Source: CBCXVS01 sp965178525 (lineage in GTDB: Bacteria; Tectomicrobia; Entotheonellia; Entotheonellales; Entotheonellaceae). From it: a DNA stretch of 24,589 nt. The number at the start of each line of letters is the position of its first letter. Within the stretch, counting starts at the first letter, position 1. The position numbers and the translations under genes are program-made. The notes beneath the pieces were generated by a model. It was not told where the DNA came from, did no database searches, and saw only the letters and a list, made by a program, of their open reading frames with translations. This document shows, one piece after another, positions 7,890-15,850 of the stretch. The DNA lies in the NCBI GenBank assembly GCA_965178525.1, contig CBCXVS010000092.1, forward strand, positions 1 through 24,589, written 5' to 3'.

Positions 7890-8252
7890 TCAGTCCTGGC
7901 GCACGGCGTAGAATGACGCCGTCACCCCGGCGGGCGCGGCGCCGCCGTTGCTAGTGGAATGCGGCGCGGTGCGCACCAGGGAACCCACCATAGCTGGGCG
8001 CTGCAACCGATCGTTGCTGTTGGGCCAATTGGGGACCAACCAGCTAATATAGTCGTACACCCACTCCTCGCCGCCCACCAGGCCCTTGCCCTGAAAGCGC
8101 ACCTGTATGGGGCTGCCGTAGCCACGTGAGTCGTACAGCTGCAAGGACCAGCCCTCACCGCCAATGGCGCCGCGCAGGGTTTGCGCTTCGGCTTCTTCAA
8201 TACGGATGGTGCCGACCCCAAAGCGCAGGTCGTTGAACGGCTTGTCGCTCAT
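7890..8252 (-). CDS. 120-residue protein coupled between lodA and lodB
   Basis: This small soluble protein is of a family I cannot name. It starts at an ATG overlapping the lodA stop (8249-8252, ATGA arrangement) and ends 4 bases before the lodB start, so all three are translationally coupled. Visible features are a GxGTIRIEEAEAQTLRGAIG segment, a strand-rich centre (WSLQLYDSRGYGSPIQVRF), an aromatic patch EEWVYDYISWLVPNWPNS, and a Ser/Gly/Ala-rich tail ending ASFYAVRQD. There is no signal peptide, membrane segment or cysteine. It is the only intact gene of the oxidase locus. Its position suggests a subunit or maturation partner of the LodA-like oxidase, which is inference. Confidence 0.75.
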   Translation of the reverse strand: MSDKPFNDLRFGVGTIRIEEAEAQTLRGAIGGEGWSLQLYDSRGYGSPIQVRFQGKGLVGGEEWVYDYISWLVPNWPNSNDRLQRPAMVGSLVRTAPHSTSNGGAAPAGVTASFYAVRQD

Positions 8253-9790
8253 ATGCTCTCCTGGTCGGTGCGCTCCACACTGATGTATTTGTAGTCGGGA
8301 CTCGGCTTATTCAAGGACTCCGGCGCGACATAGGGGTTGAGCACCACAAACCCCAGTTCGGACCAGGCCGAGACCATCTTCAGGTTGCCGGCATTGGTCT
8401 GCGGAATGCCCCGCGTCCAATTCATCATTTGGTCTGACGGCCGGCCGTCAGACATGCTGATCACCTCAAGGGTTTGCAACGGCCGGTGCGCCGGCCACCA
8501 CATCGTTTCCCAGACCTTCGACTCGCGTTCCAGCAGCGTATCGCCATCGCTGCGCGGGTAGATGTCGTTCCAGTCGTCGAAGGTGATGTTGATATCGTCC
8601 AGAGAACATTCATTGAAATCCGACTGCCAAGGCAGGGCCATATACTTGGTCAGATCGCCCGGTTCGAGACTGCGAGCAAAATCGTTGTCCTGGCTCAGGC
8701 TGATGCCAATGTACGACACATAATCCTCATCCCGCACCTCGTCCTGATGTGCGTTGGCCTGCGCCGCGGTTTGGCGAAAGCTGGCAAATGCTTCATTCGC
8801 TTTGATGCGAAAGGGCTCGTGGTAAATAGCCGTATTGCGCATCACCCAGCCGATCTCACCGCCCGGCATAAAAGCGCCGCCAAGCACATTGGTCAACACG
8901 CCGAGGTCCAGGTCGCGGCCCGTTTTGTTCACCCAAGCGGCGTACGGCCGGTACGGGTCGGGCTTGGCCACCCAGCCCTCCAGGTATTCGTTGTAAAAAT
9001 GGCCCTGGGCCCATTGGCGCAGCAGAAACAGTTGGTAATCGGTCAAGCGCAAGAATTTCGCCGGCAGAATGTTGGAAATGATATTGTCCCCACACAACAG
9101 CGGCATCAAGGGAAGGTTGTAGGTGCGGTTGTTGGGTTTGCCACCCAGGCTGAATTGATTCTCCCCGCCCGGCTGCCGCAGCAGGTCGAATAAATACGTT
9201 CGATCGAGGCGGAACGGGTCGTACGTGACGCTTTCCAGACAGCGTTGTTCGCATTCCCGCAGCAGCTTTTGGGTACGATAAGCCCGCAGGTTTTGTTGGG
9301 TGGCATTCTGCAGGCGCTCAAAGATAACCCCCCCCACGACCTCGGCCATCTGCTCGCGCAAGGCATTTTGCTTGGCCTTAAAGGGCTCACCCCAGACATC
9401 AAAGATGGGATTGGCTTTATTGAGCAGTGTCTGCCAGGCGTGCACCGCATCATGTCGAAGGCTCGCGATCAGGGCTTTGACGGCGCGGCCCAGCTCGTCT
9501 TTGCCCCGGTTATAGGTATCTGACGGGTCGGCATTGGCCGCATCCCATGCCACGATGTAGCGCTCCAGATCGGTCTCGCTGGCGTCGCAGGCCAGACCCT
9601 GCACAAATGCCTCCAGCGCCGTTTTGAGCCCCTGTTTAAAATCGTCAAACAGCAAGTTGCCCAAGGTGTTGGGGTAATCCTGCCGCAAGCCTTTCAGCCA
9701 GCGCTGGTAGGCATCTTGATGCGGCAGGGTGTCTCCCTGGACAGCAGAGCCGCACAGGAGGCTCCGGATCGTATCGTCAAAATCCTCTAG
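8249..9790 (-). pseudogene. lodA: lodA-like oxidase, C-terminal piece (after the MITE)
   Basis: This piece encodes 513 residues of a LodA/GoxA-type (CTQ-dependent amino-acid oxidase) protein, running from GLEDFDDTIRSLL at the CTAG insertion site to the natural stop. Family landmarks are FLRLTDYQLFLLRQWAQGHF, the substrate- and cofactor-region motif GGAFMPGGEIGWVMRN, YHEPFRI, MALPWQSDFNEC (the Trp expected to form the quinone, codon 8627-8629) and MWWPAHRPLQ. The residue two positions before LGGAF is Asn (codon 8888-8890), whereas CTQ-forming members have a Cys close to that position. Its open frame extends a further 30 codons into the inserted element without a good start. In LodA, lysine (or glycine in GoxA) is oxidised to aldehyde, ammonia and H2O2; the substrate here is unknown. 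Confidence 0.85.
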
Positions 9791-9884
9791 CCCGAAGTTC
9801 CCCTGGAAGAATAGGCGGAGGGTTAAGTAGATCAACAGGTTGGCCCAATTCAAAAGTCCATTTACATGGGAACAATCCAACCTC

Positions 9885-9893
9885 NNNNNNNNN
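9885..9893. other. Assembly gap (9 N) with duplicated flanks
   Basis: The 94 bases before the gap (9791-9884) and the 94 bases after it (9894-9987) are the same sequence with one difference (A at 9807, C at 9910). This is best read as two contigs whose ends overlap inside a multi-copy element and were joined with Ns instead of merged. The genome probably has one copy here. Confidence 0.88.
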
Positions 9894-9962
9894 CCCGAAG
9901 TTCCCCTGGCAGAATAGGCGGAGGGTTAAGTAGATCAACAGGTTGGCCCAATTCAAAAGTCC

Positions 9963-10082
9963 ATTTACATGGGAACAATCCAACCTCCTGAAACGACATG
10001 GCTTATGGTCATACGTTTTCAGACGATGTCAAGCCCATGTGGCAGAATAGGAGCGAAAATTTTGCGATTTACATGGGAACAA
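9963..10082. repeat. Internal repeats of the CTAG MITE
   Basis: The 16-mer atttacatgggaacaa occurs at 9963-9978 and 10067-10082 (and at 9860-9875 in the duplicated flank). The 11-mer ggcagaatagg occurs at 9908-9918 and 10041-10051. The two motifs appear in the same order and orientation, spaced by 44 and 15 bases. The element therefore carries a partly duplicated module, perhaps transposase-binding sites or a relic of internal deletion. Confidence 0.75.
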
Positions 10083-10116
10083 AGGTCAATTCGTTTCAGG
10101 CTTTTGAGTTTTTATT

Positions 10117-11013
10117 TCAACAAGTTGTCGCCGAATCACGGGAGGAACTTCGGTCTAGCCCTCGGTGCAGGGTGCTGTTGGCCTCGCTGTCCAGTTGCGT
10201 CAACACCGCATCCATGGAGGCCAACATGAGTTCACCCGAGTCATTGTTGGCGATGCATTCGGCTTGACAGGCGGCCAGGGCGCGCCGGTTGATCACCCGC
10301 GGCACGGACAGCCGGTCCGGGTCGAAGGTGCCACGTGCCGTCTGGTCGTGCGGCGCATTGGATTCTTTCAAGACATCGCACAGATAGGAGAATTCCCCGG
10401 GCCGGAACAGAATGGGCCAGATGTCGCGGTAGAACCAGGGTTTGTAAGCCGCGTTCCACGTCAGCCGGCCGGCTCGCCAATACACCAGCGCCTCGGTGTC
10501 GGTCGGGTTGATGGATGGCGGGTTGTCAAACGTGCCGGCTTCGCCGTACAGCTCTGGGCAAGCGGCAAACTGGCGGACCGCAAGGTCGGTGAGGACCTCC
10601 TCCATGGTGACCATATCAAGAATTTCCGGGACATAGGCCGGATAGCCAACCACCACCCAGGCGGGGTATTCCACGTCGATAAACCGCATCCGCTCCACGT
10701 CGTGTGCGTACATCACCAGACGGGCCATCACCGGTCCGTCCGAGGTGTCATCAAACCAGCCGTCGTTGTTAGCATAGTGGTCGATACGCGGTTGGCCAAA
10801 GGTGTCCGTCTTAAATGAACCGGAGTGGCCGTGTCCGCCCAGCACCAGGAGGCGGCCCACATCATCGGTCTTGAGGTCGCCCAAGGTGTCGATACCATGG
10901 GGGTTCAGTGGCGGTGGAAAGGTCGGGGCGTACAGGTTGTCGCTATCGCGGCTGAGGCTGGCCTGACGCCGCTCGGCGCAGTCGACCAACTGCGGACCGG
11001 GATCGATAATCAA
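10117..11013 (-). pseudogene. lodA: lodA-like oxidase, middle piece
   Basis: From the poly-C frameshift (11065-11070) this frame carries the middle of the LodA-like protein: NAPWRNADIRDPEARQRLII, DPGPQLVDCAERRQ, TLGDLKTDDVGRLLVLGGHG, HYANNDGWFDDTSDGPVMAR and FDVEYPAWVVVGYPAYVPEI-type segments, all in family order. The last genuine residues are ANSTLHRG at 10158. The remaining 14 codons to the stop at 10117 come from the inserted MITE. With the frameshift corrected, pieces one and two give 434 codons, and the whole gene about 947 residues. That is longer than the 726-residue LodA of Marinomonas. The large central part after GYPAYVPEI is helical and less recognisable. Confidence 0.85.
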
Positions 11014-11459
11014 GCGCTGCCGCGCCTCGGGGTCGCGAATGTCGGCGTTGCGCCACGGGGCGTTGGGGGGTAGCCGTGTTCACCCTCAAGCTGTTGAAAT
11101 TCATACCAGGCGGCCTTTTTGTTGGCCACGTACACCCGCCATTGGATGTCCACCAGCGTGCCGCGATTGCCACCGCCCTCAATGGCATCGCCGAGTTTCA
11201 AGGGGCGGCCCTGCGGGTTGTCATCGTCGTAGACATACACCTGAAAACGCGCCGCCTGGCGTTTGATGCGGCCCTCTTCGTCCTTGAAGGCGTCAATGCA
11301 CGATTCCGCCTGGCCATCGGGCGACATGAGCGGATTACCCTGTGCATCACAGGCAATCGGCAGGGCGGCGGGGGTTTCGGGGGTAATGCAGAAGGCATGC
11401 GGGCTGTTGCCCAGCCGGGCGATACCGATGCCAGGGTGAATTTTGTAGGTTGCGGGCAT
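11010..11459 (-). pseudogene. lodA: lodA-like oxidase, N-terminal piece
   Basis: The gene starts at ATG 11459 with GGAG about 8 bases upstream. The first residues, MPATYKIHPGIGIARLGNSP, are the hallmark LodA/GoxA N-terminus. RQAARFQVYVYDDDN and LVDIQWRVYVANKKAAWYEF follow, also in family order. The frame is lost in a run of six C (plus-strand G at 11065-11070). One additional C would continue GYPPNAPWRNADIRDPE in the frame of the middle piece. As written, translation ends after 149 residues at 11010. A longer upstream in-frame start exists but lacks similarity and a ribosome site. The run makes both true mutation and consensus error plausible. Confidence 0.85.
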
Positions 11460-11518
11460 ACGTGTCTCCACGCTCAGGCTTAAAGGTCTATTCCATATAT
11501 AGTTGCGGCGCACCGCCC

Positions 11519-11803
11519 TTAATCGAGGAAATTCAGCGACACGCCTTCCAGGCGCAGTAGCTCCGGTTCTTCCTGATAATCGGCCCCAATCACTACCAGA
11601 GTGATTTGCATCGTTGTGGCGCCGTCGTGCAGCAAGCGTTTGGCGCACTTGGTGATATTGATCCGGTGGTTGCGAGGCGTATTGTGGTCGCGCGGGCGCA
11701 GGTCGTACGGACGCCGCCGGGGCGGTGGCACGTCGCAATGACCGGGGCCGCCATAGCACGGACCATGTCCGAAAATCGCCAGGTAGCCGGGAATGGCATT
11801 AAG
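11519..11803 (-). pseudogene. Tyrosinase/polyphenol-oxidase-like C-terminal remnant
   Basis: This frame has no ATG. It begins directly after a stop codon (11804-11806) and reads LNAIPGYLAIFGHGPCYGGP, then CDVPPPRRRPYDLRPRDHNT, then INITKCAKRLL, MQITLVVIG and LLRLEGVSLNFLD. This resembles the C-terminal region of bacterial tyrosinase-type copper oxidases: the 'GHG.C.G..GHC' turn, the 'RRPYDLRP' segment and a final beta-sandwich strand before the stop. The copper-binding His clusters should lie upstream and are absent, so about two thirds of the gene is missing. A GTG at 11731 could start a 70-residue protein. It lies 60 bases upstream of lodA on the same strand. The family call is from pattern memory. 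Confidence 0.55.
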
Positions 11804-11921
11804 TTAAGCATCATGTATTTGTAAACATGTACTTGTGTGAGCCCATTTATCGTTCGCTCATCTCTGACCCCGTTTCATGGGGTTCGCCGGATAGAACTCG
11901 TGGGTTTTGCAATGATTCCAC

Positions 11922-12880
11922 TTACCCGATGACGTCATCGTCGGGTCTGCACGGGAGGCGGACGACCGTTGTTGCCAGAGAGGGCTTGATGGGCTGTGTC
12001 GCGATCTCTTGCTCGATTTGCGCAATTTTCTGCTTGATTTCTTGTACCTCTTCTTCTTTTTCAGTGAGGAGGACGTGCCATTTCTGCAATTCCTTCTCCG
12101 GCGCCCGATACAGCAAGCGTCTCACGGCGGCCATGAGCATGACATGCTGGATTAGCCGGGTACCCAAAACACGGAGTGTGTAGGTACGTCCCAACTGACT
12201 CATACGAGCAAGTTGGGAGGTGCGTACCATACGTAAGGGTCTCAGGAAACCGATGAAGGGCAGGAGAATGATCGCGATATCGAGCCAGTTCTTCTTGCAA
12301 TAAGTCAGCTTGTTGCGAGCCACGGAAATCTTGAGAATAAACTCCAGAGTAAACGCCAGCCAGACAATACTCTCTCCGATACCGACTCCGAGCGCTAACC
12401 ACCAATGGCTGCCGACCGCTGCGGCAAATTGGTACTCGACGAGCAGCAGTGCAGAATGCAGAGGGCAATGACAATCATGGGTTTTCTGAACAGGTCGTCC
12501 AGGGTATCCCGCAACGCTTCGTCGACACGATGCCATCCGACAAAAGGGAGGTAAATTTGTCCTCCCAAAGCCGGATACCGGCTCCCCATGCGCAGCGGTG
12601 GGATACAGATAGCGAGCAAAAACGATTTATGCTCCCGAAAGAATCCGCGTTGCTTTCCCCATCGTCGCCACCTATAGCAGGCCTCAGCCACCATACAGTA
12701 CCAGAGCAAACCCATCACGACGGCGAGTGGTTGCCAGGTATGGGGCGACCGCTCGGGATGATTGGCCCACTGGAGTAATCCGGCAAGCAGTAGCAGGAAG
12801 ATGAAAGAACAGCAGAACATCGGCAGGGCAAGTGCGTGGTCAATGCGTTGGCTTGCATGATTTGGATTCGTATGGGCCAT
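11922..12880 (-). pseudogene. Voltage-sensor/ion-channel-like membrane protein, frameshifted
   Basis: Two overlapping frames make one protein. The upstream frame (start near 12880, MAHTNPNHASQ) has two hydrophobic helices (FCCSFIFLLLLAGLLQW, then LAVVMGLLWYCMVAEACY) and then ALRDTLDDLFRKPMIVIALC. The downstream frame continues LLLVEYQFAAAV, then GESIVWLAFTLEFILKISVA, NWLDIAIILLPFIGFLRPLR and a basic MVRTSQLARMSQLGR stretch, as in ion_trans voltage-sensor helices. A heptad-like coiled coil (LLTEKEEEVQEIKQKIAQIE) follows before the C-terminus. One base appears to be missing near 12452 (ATT-CT-GCA would restore ILALLLVEYQF). The pore loop of a true potassium channel is not evident, so this may be a sensor-only protein. 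The start codon choice is uncertain. Confidence 0.65.
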
Positions 12881-12985
12881 TCTGCGACATCCATGCACAT
12901 GAAATCGGCACGCCGAAGGACTGGAATATGCCGATAGACACAAGCTTGTGAGTGAGATTAAGATGCCAAAGACGGGTGATCCGAT

Positions 12986-13444
12986 TTAGTGATGTTGGAT
13001 TTCAACGATCTCGTCATTCACGATATCGACGCTACGTTGCCCGAATAATTTCCACCACCATGTGGCAAAACTGGCGCCAAATCCGAGGACAGCAGCCAAA
13101 GCGCTGAGGGCAACCCAGGCCACGAGCTGAAAGCCGCCGGCCAACCATCCGAGATGAAAGGGAAGATAGCCTGTTATGCCGACGATCAGGACCACTAAAG
13201 CCAAGCCCCAAAGACTCAAAGCCTGACGGGCGGCTCTCAAAAAGATGAGCCATAATCCTGCCAGGACTAACACGGTCAACGTATATTGAGGCCAAATGAG
13301 CAGAAAGGTCGCGGTTTGGTTCCACAGCCAGTGGCCGACACTGACGCCACTCGGGTTGTAAGTGCCAAAAACCAGTAAAGCGGCATAGATGAATCGAGCG
13401 AATGTATTCTGTCGTGGACTGAAGAATCGACGTAAACGTTCCAT
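12986..13444 (-). CDS. Small integral membrane protein (DUF6524-like)
   Basis: This 152-residue protein has four predicted membrane helices: ARFIYAALLVFGTYNPSG, FLLIWPQYTLTVLVLAGLWL, LSLWGLALVVLIVGITGYL and a long WVALSALAAVLGFGASFATW segment. The 'TYNPSGVSVGHWL' motif after the first helix and the general size fit the DUF6524 membrane family, whose function is not known. The short hydrophilic tail ends in EIVEIQHH. GGAGAAG lies before the ATG. It lies between the channel-like gene and the binding-protein gene on the same strand and may share a transcript with them. It appears intact. Confidence 0.7.
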   Translation of the reverse strand: MERLRRFFSPRQNTFARFIYAALLVFGTYNPSGVSVGHWLWNQTATFLLIWPQYTLTVLVLAGLWLIFLRAARQALSLWGLALVVLIVGITGYLPFHLGWLAGGFQLVAWVALSALAAVLGFGASFATWWWKLFGQRSVDIVNDEIVEIQHH

Positions 13445-13543
13445 GGCCAGTCTTCTCCGGCAGCAAAAGGGAGGACGCGTTCTTGCGGGCTCTGTGCCGC
13501 CACAGGAGCATTATAACAAGCTCGGCGCCCTCCATGAATGAAA

Positions 13544-14482
13544 TTAATCGATAACGCCGCGCGCCTGTCGCACAAGCTTCATCGCTAAGGCAATGGGGGT
13601 TTTCGCTGGCAGCAGATTCGGGTTGGAAACCACGGTGTGGAGATCTTTCTGGAGTTGCAGGGAGATGGCGTCTGCGTTGACAAAAAGCGTCACCCCCGTA
13701 TGCAGAGTCGGCACGGTGTCACCTTTGCCAATCCACATCTTGATCTTACTGCCCCCGATCGTTGCTGGGGCGATATGATACACCGGCGAGTCTTTCACCT
13801 TCAGGGTGGTGAGATGTGGGTCGTTAATCGATAGAAAGAAGAGATCATCGTCTTTGGCGACGGCATAGATACGCTCGTTAAACGGATCCGGAACCATCAC
13901 CATACACACGAGATCCCGACGCCCCGACTTCAACCGGCCATAGGCTGTCAGATAATTGAATGTTTTGGTGGTGAGCACCGTGTTCGCTGCGAGCGCGGGA
14001 ATCTGTGCGCGAAGGAAATTCAGCGTGCCGTATGTGCCGCTGCTCTCGGGGCTCGTCACAATTTTATAGGGAGGCTCAGCGACTTCTTCATCCACGAGAT
14101 TGGCCCAGCTCGAGACCCGGCCGCCTTTTTTCGCCACGCATAGCAGGGCTTCGGCGCCGATACTGCCGACCGGAATGACCGTCTCTGCGAAGTCCTCGTC
14201 GGCAAGAGCCTTGACCGCAAACACGTCGTGTTGGCCGAGACCCGTTGTCACTTTTTGTTGCAACACATTGCTGAGGTTCTCCCCCGTTCCCTTGCTCGTC
14301 TGACAAGTGATGGTGTGGCCGAGTTTTTCCAGAGCTGGTTGCAGTGCGTCTTTGCAGATGGTGCCGTGATAGACTCCCGATTCCCCGCCGGTGCCGATGA
14401 CGACGTCTGCAGCGCGCACAACGGAAAGCGGTAAGCACAGGATGGCCATGGCAGCAAGAAGCAGAGATAGACGCTCCTTCAT
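13544..14482 (-). CDS. TAXI-type TRAP transporter solute-binding protein
   Basis: This 312-residue exported protein has a clear Sec signal peptide (MKERLSLLLAAMAILCLPLS, then VVRAA with cleavage near residue 25). The mature part begins DVVIGTGGESGVYHGTICKD, the TAXI/NMT1-like binding-protein signature of a small-residue loop followed by Y-x-G/x-x-x. It continues TITCQTSKGTGENLSNVLQQK, QHDVFAVKALADEDF, and ESSGTYGTLNFLRAQIP, also typical of this fold. The start at 14482 is chosen over an upstream in-frame codon because AAGGA lies 7 bases before it and the signal peptide begins there. No DctQM-type permease is encoded nearby, so its transport partner is elsewhere, or it acts as an orphan sensor. 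The ligand is unknown. Confidence 0.78.
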   Translation of the reverse strand: MKERLSLLLAAMAILCLPLSVVRAADVVIGTGGESGVYHGTICKDALQPALEKLGHTITCQTSKGTGENLSNVLQQKVTTGLGQHDVFAVKALADEDFAETVIPVGSIGAEALLCVAKKGGRVSSWANLVDEEVAEPPYKIVTSPESSGTYGTLNFLRAQIPALAANTVLTTKTFNYLTAYGRLKSGRRDLVCMVMVPDPFNERIYAVAKDDDLFFLSINDPHLTTLKVKDSPVYHIAPATIGGSKIKMWIGKGDTVPTLHTGVTLFVNADAISLQLQKDLHTVVSNPNLLPAKTPIALAMKLVRQARGVID

Positions 14483-14722
14483 AAGATAGTCCTTTTTTTG
14501 TTGCTGTATAAACGGGAGACCACATACTGCGTGGTGTGTAGACACCGTCATTCATAATGTGAAGGACGATGCCCGTCGATCGATTGGACATCGGCGTCCT
14601 CTTATTTGGACAAAGCGTAAGTTCGTCTGAGGGAGCGTGATGCCGGTTCCGATGTCGTGTGTGTTACGCCATAATCTATCGGCATCTCGCAACAGGGCCT
14701 TAAGCTCAGAACAACACACGAG

Positions 14723-15850
14723 TTACAAATTCACGCGCTGCGCGTACCCGGTCATTTCAACATAACCAACGCCTTCCGTCGCCTGCCCGCGCCGTGTCCC
14801 CTGTACGCGCACCCGTCCCTCCCAGTAAGTGACGCGCGTACTGTTCTCCGTCACCAACTCTTGCGCCGCCATGACCGGGTCGAGCTGCAACGTCAGGTCC
14901 TCGCCGGGCACGCGCACCGTCCATCCTTGAGGGTAAACCGCGCCGCTCGTGGGACTCTTCCAGCTTGCGCCGGCTTGCACCTGGAAATCCTCGCCTCGAA
15001 GCGAGACACTGCTCCCGTTCGGCCGCACTAGCGTGCCGAAAGCATACGGACCCATCCGGCCATCTCGATGCCGGACATGATAGAGCATCAGCTCATAATC
15101 ATTGGCCAGTTGGATGCTAAACCAGTCCCAGCCGACTTGGTCCGCTTGCAGCAATTTACTGCCGAATTCGTGATCCATCCAGCTCACGCCTTCGACCTCG
15201 ACGACCCCCTCATCGGTATGAAGCACGCCCTCAGTCTTCATGCGCGTGTACGAATAGTAATACGAGGCATGGCCTTTGCCTTCGCCCTTCCGGGTCCAGC
15301 CCTGCTGCCCATGCAACACAGGGGGTTTACTCGGCGTCAGGATCACATTAAGTTTGAAACCGGGAAGGTCACCTTGCAGATGGTGCACCGATCCGAGCCG
15401 TTCGGCGAGCCATGCCTCGTTCCAAACGTGATAGCGCTTCGCAGAGGCGCCGGCCAGGCCAAGCGCGGCCCGATTGCGTTTTTCGCCGAAGATAAACCGC
15501 TGCTTGCGTTCGTCCGTGATAGCCATATGGGCCAGGTAGATATGGTCCGCAAACCATTGGGACGGCTTCAGGGTAGGGCCGCTACTATCGAGCCGATGCC
15601 GGAAAAAGGTGAGTTGGTAGCCATACGTCCTGCCAGTTGTGGTGCGCAGGTGGCCCGTATAATACCACCACTCGGTGCGATACGCCGGATGCGCGGCATG
15701 ATCGGCCGGGAAGGTCAAGTGGTAGCCGGGTACGGCCTGTTTGAAGCCCAACAGCGCACCATCACTTACCAGGTGCGCCCCCACGAGCAGGAGGCACACG
15801 CTCGCGGCCCACCGCACACGCATCCATACCGGCTGCGCCTGGCTATTCAT
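14723..15850 (-). CDS. AttH/CrtC-like secreted lipocalin-fold protein
   Basis: This 375-residue protein of the AttH/carotenoid 1,2-hydratase-like group (CrtC with lipocalin-like halves) has an N-terminal membrane or signal segment at residues 10-30 (MRVRWAASVCLLLVGAHLVS). Signature segments are EWWYYTGHLRT, YGYQLTFFRHRL, ADHIYLAHMAITDE, the 'ASYYYSYTRMKTEG' strand, WMDHEFGSKLLQ and GWDWFSIQLAND. Family members are periplasmic and often co-encoded with FtsX-type ABC systems. Its start ATG (15848-15850) overlaps the permease stop codon, so it is the last gene of a coupled operon. The ligand is unknown, and a hydrophobic molecule or lipid is likely from the fold. It appears intact. Confidence 0.87.
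   Translation of the reverse strand: MNSQAQPVWMRVRWAASVCLLLVGAHLVSDGALLGFKQAVPGYHLTFPADHAAHPAYRTEWWYYTGHLRTTTGRTYGYQLTFFRHRLDSSGPTLKPSQWFADHIYLAHMAITDERKQRFIFGEKRNRAALGLAGASAKRYHVWNEAWLAERLGSVHHLQGDLPGFKLNVILTPSKPPVLHGQQGWTRKGEGKGHASYYYSYTRMKTEGVLHTDEGVVEVEGVSWMDHEFGSKLLQADQVGWDWFSIQLANDYELMLYHVRHRDGRMGPYAFGTLVRPNGSSVSLRGEDFQVQAGASWKSPTSGAVYPQGWTVRVPGEDLTLQLDPVMAAQELVTENSTRVTYWEGRVRVQGTRRGQATEGVGYVEMTGYAQRVNL

Larger units (their letters stand above)
9787..10158. mobile_element. MITE (about 261 bp) inserted in lodA, CTAG target duplication
   Basis: The element is flanked by CTAG at 9787-9790 and 10155-10158. Its ends are imperfect inverted repeats: cccgaagttcccc at 9791 inward, and accgaagttcctc read inward from 10154. 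They share an uninterrupted ccgaagttcc core. Removing the element plus one CTAG rejoins lodA in frame (HRG-LEDFDD). The assembled copy holds a 9-N gap with a 94-bp near-duplicate on each side. The piece to the right of the gap (9894-10154) spans end to end, giving a true length of about 261 bp. No transposase is encoded. CTAG-type targets with 4-bp duplications are known for IS5-like (YTAR) and IS701-like (YTAG) families, so the source family is uncertain. Part of a second copy lies at the window end. Confidence 0.85.

Noticed and set aside
9791..9987. Tandem 94-bp repeat
   Set aside because: The two units flank an N gap and the right one begins at the element's terminal base. Unmerged contig overlap explains it better.
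9998..10158. Plus-strand frame within the MITE as a transposase C-terminus
   Set aside because: It has only about 54 codons, no recognised transposase motif, and reads out into lodA. It is left as unproven.
10165..10818. Long open frame on the plus strand opposite lodA
   Set aside because: It is antisense to clear LodA-family coding sequence, has no recognised domain and arises from GC-rich codon use.
11065..11070. Phase-variable or programmed frameshift in lodA
   Set aside because: A six-base run is short for phase variation, and no slippery heptamer with a following structure was recognised. The gene is also broken by a MITE, so it is not switchable.
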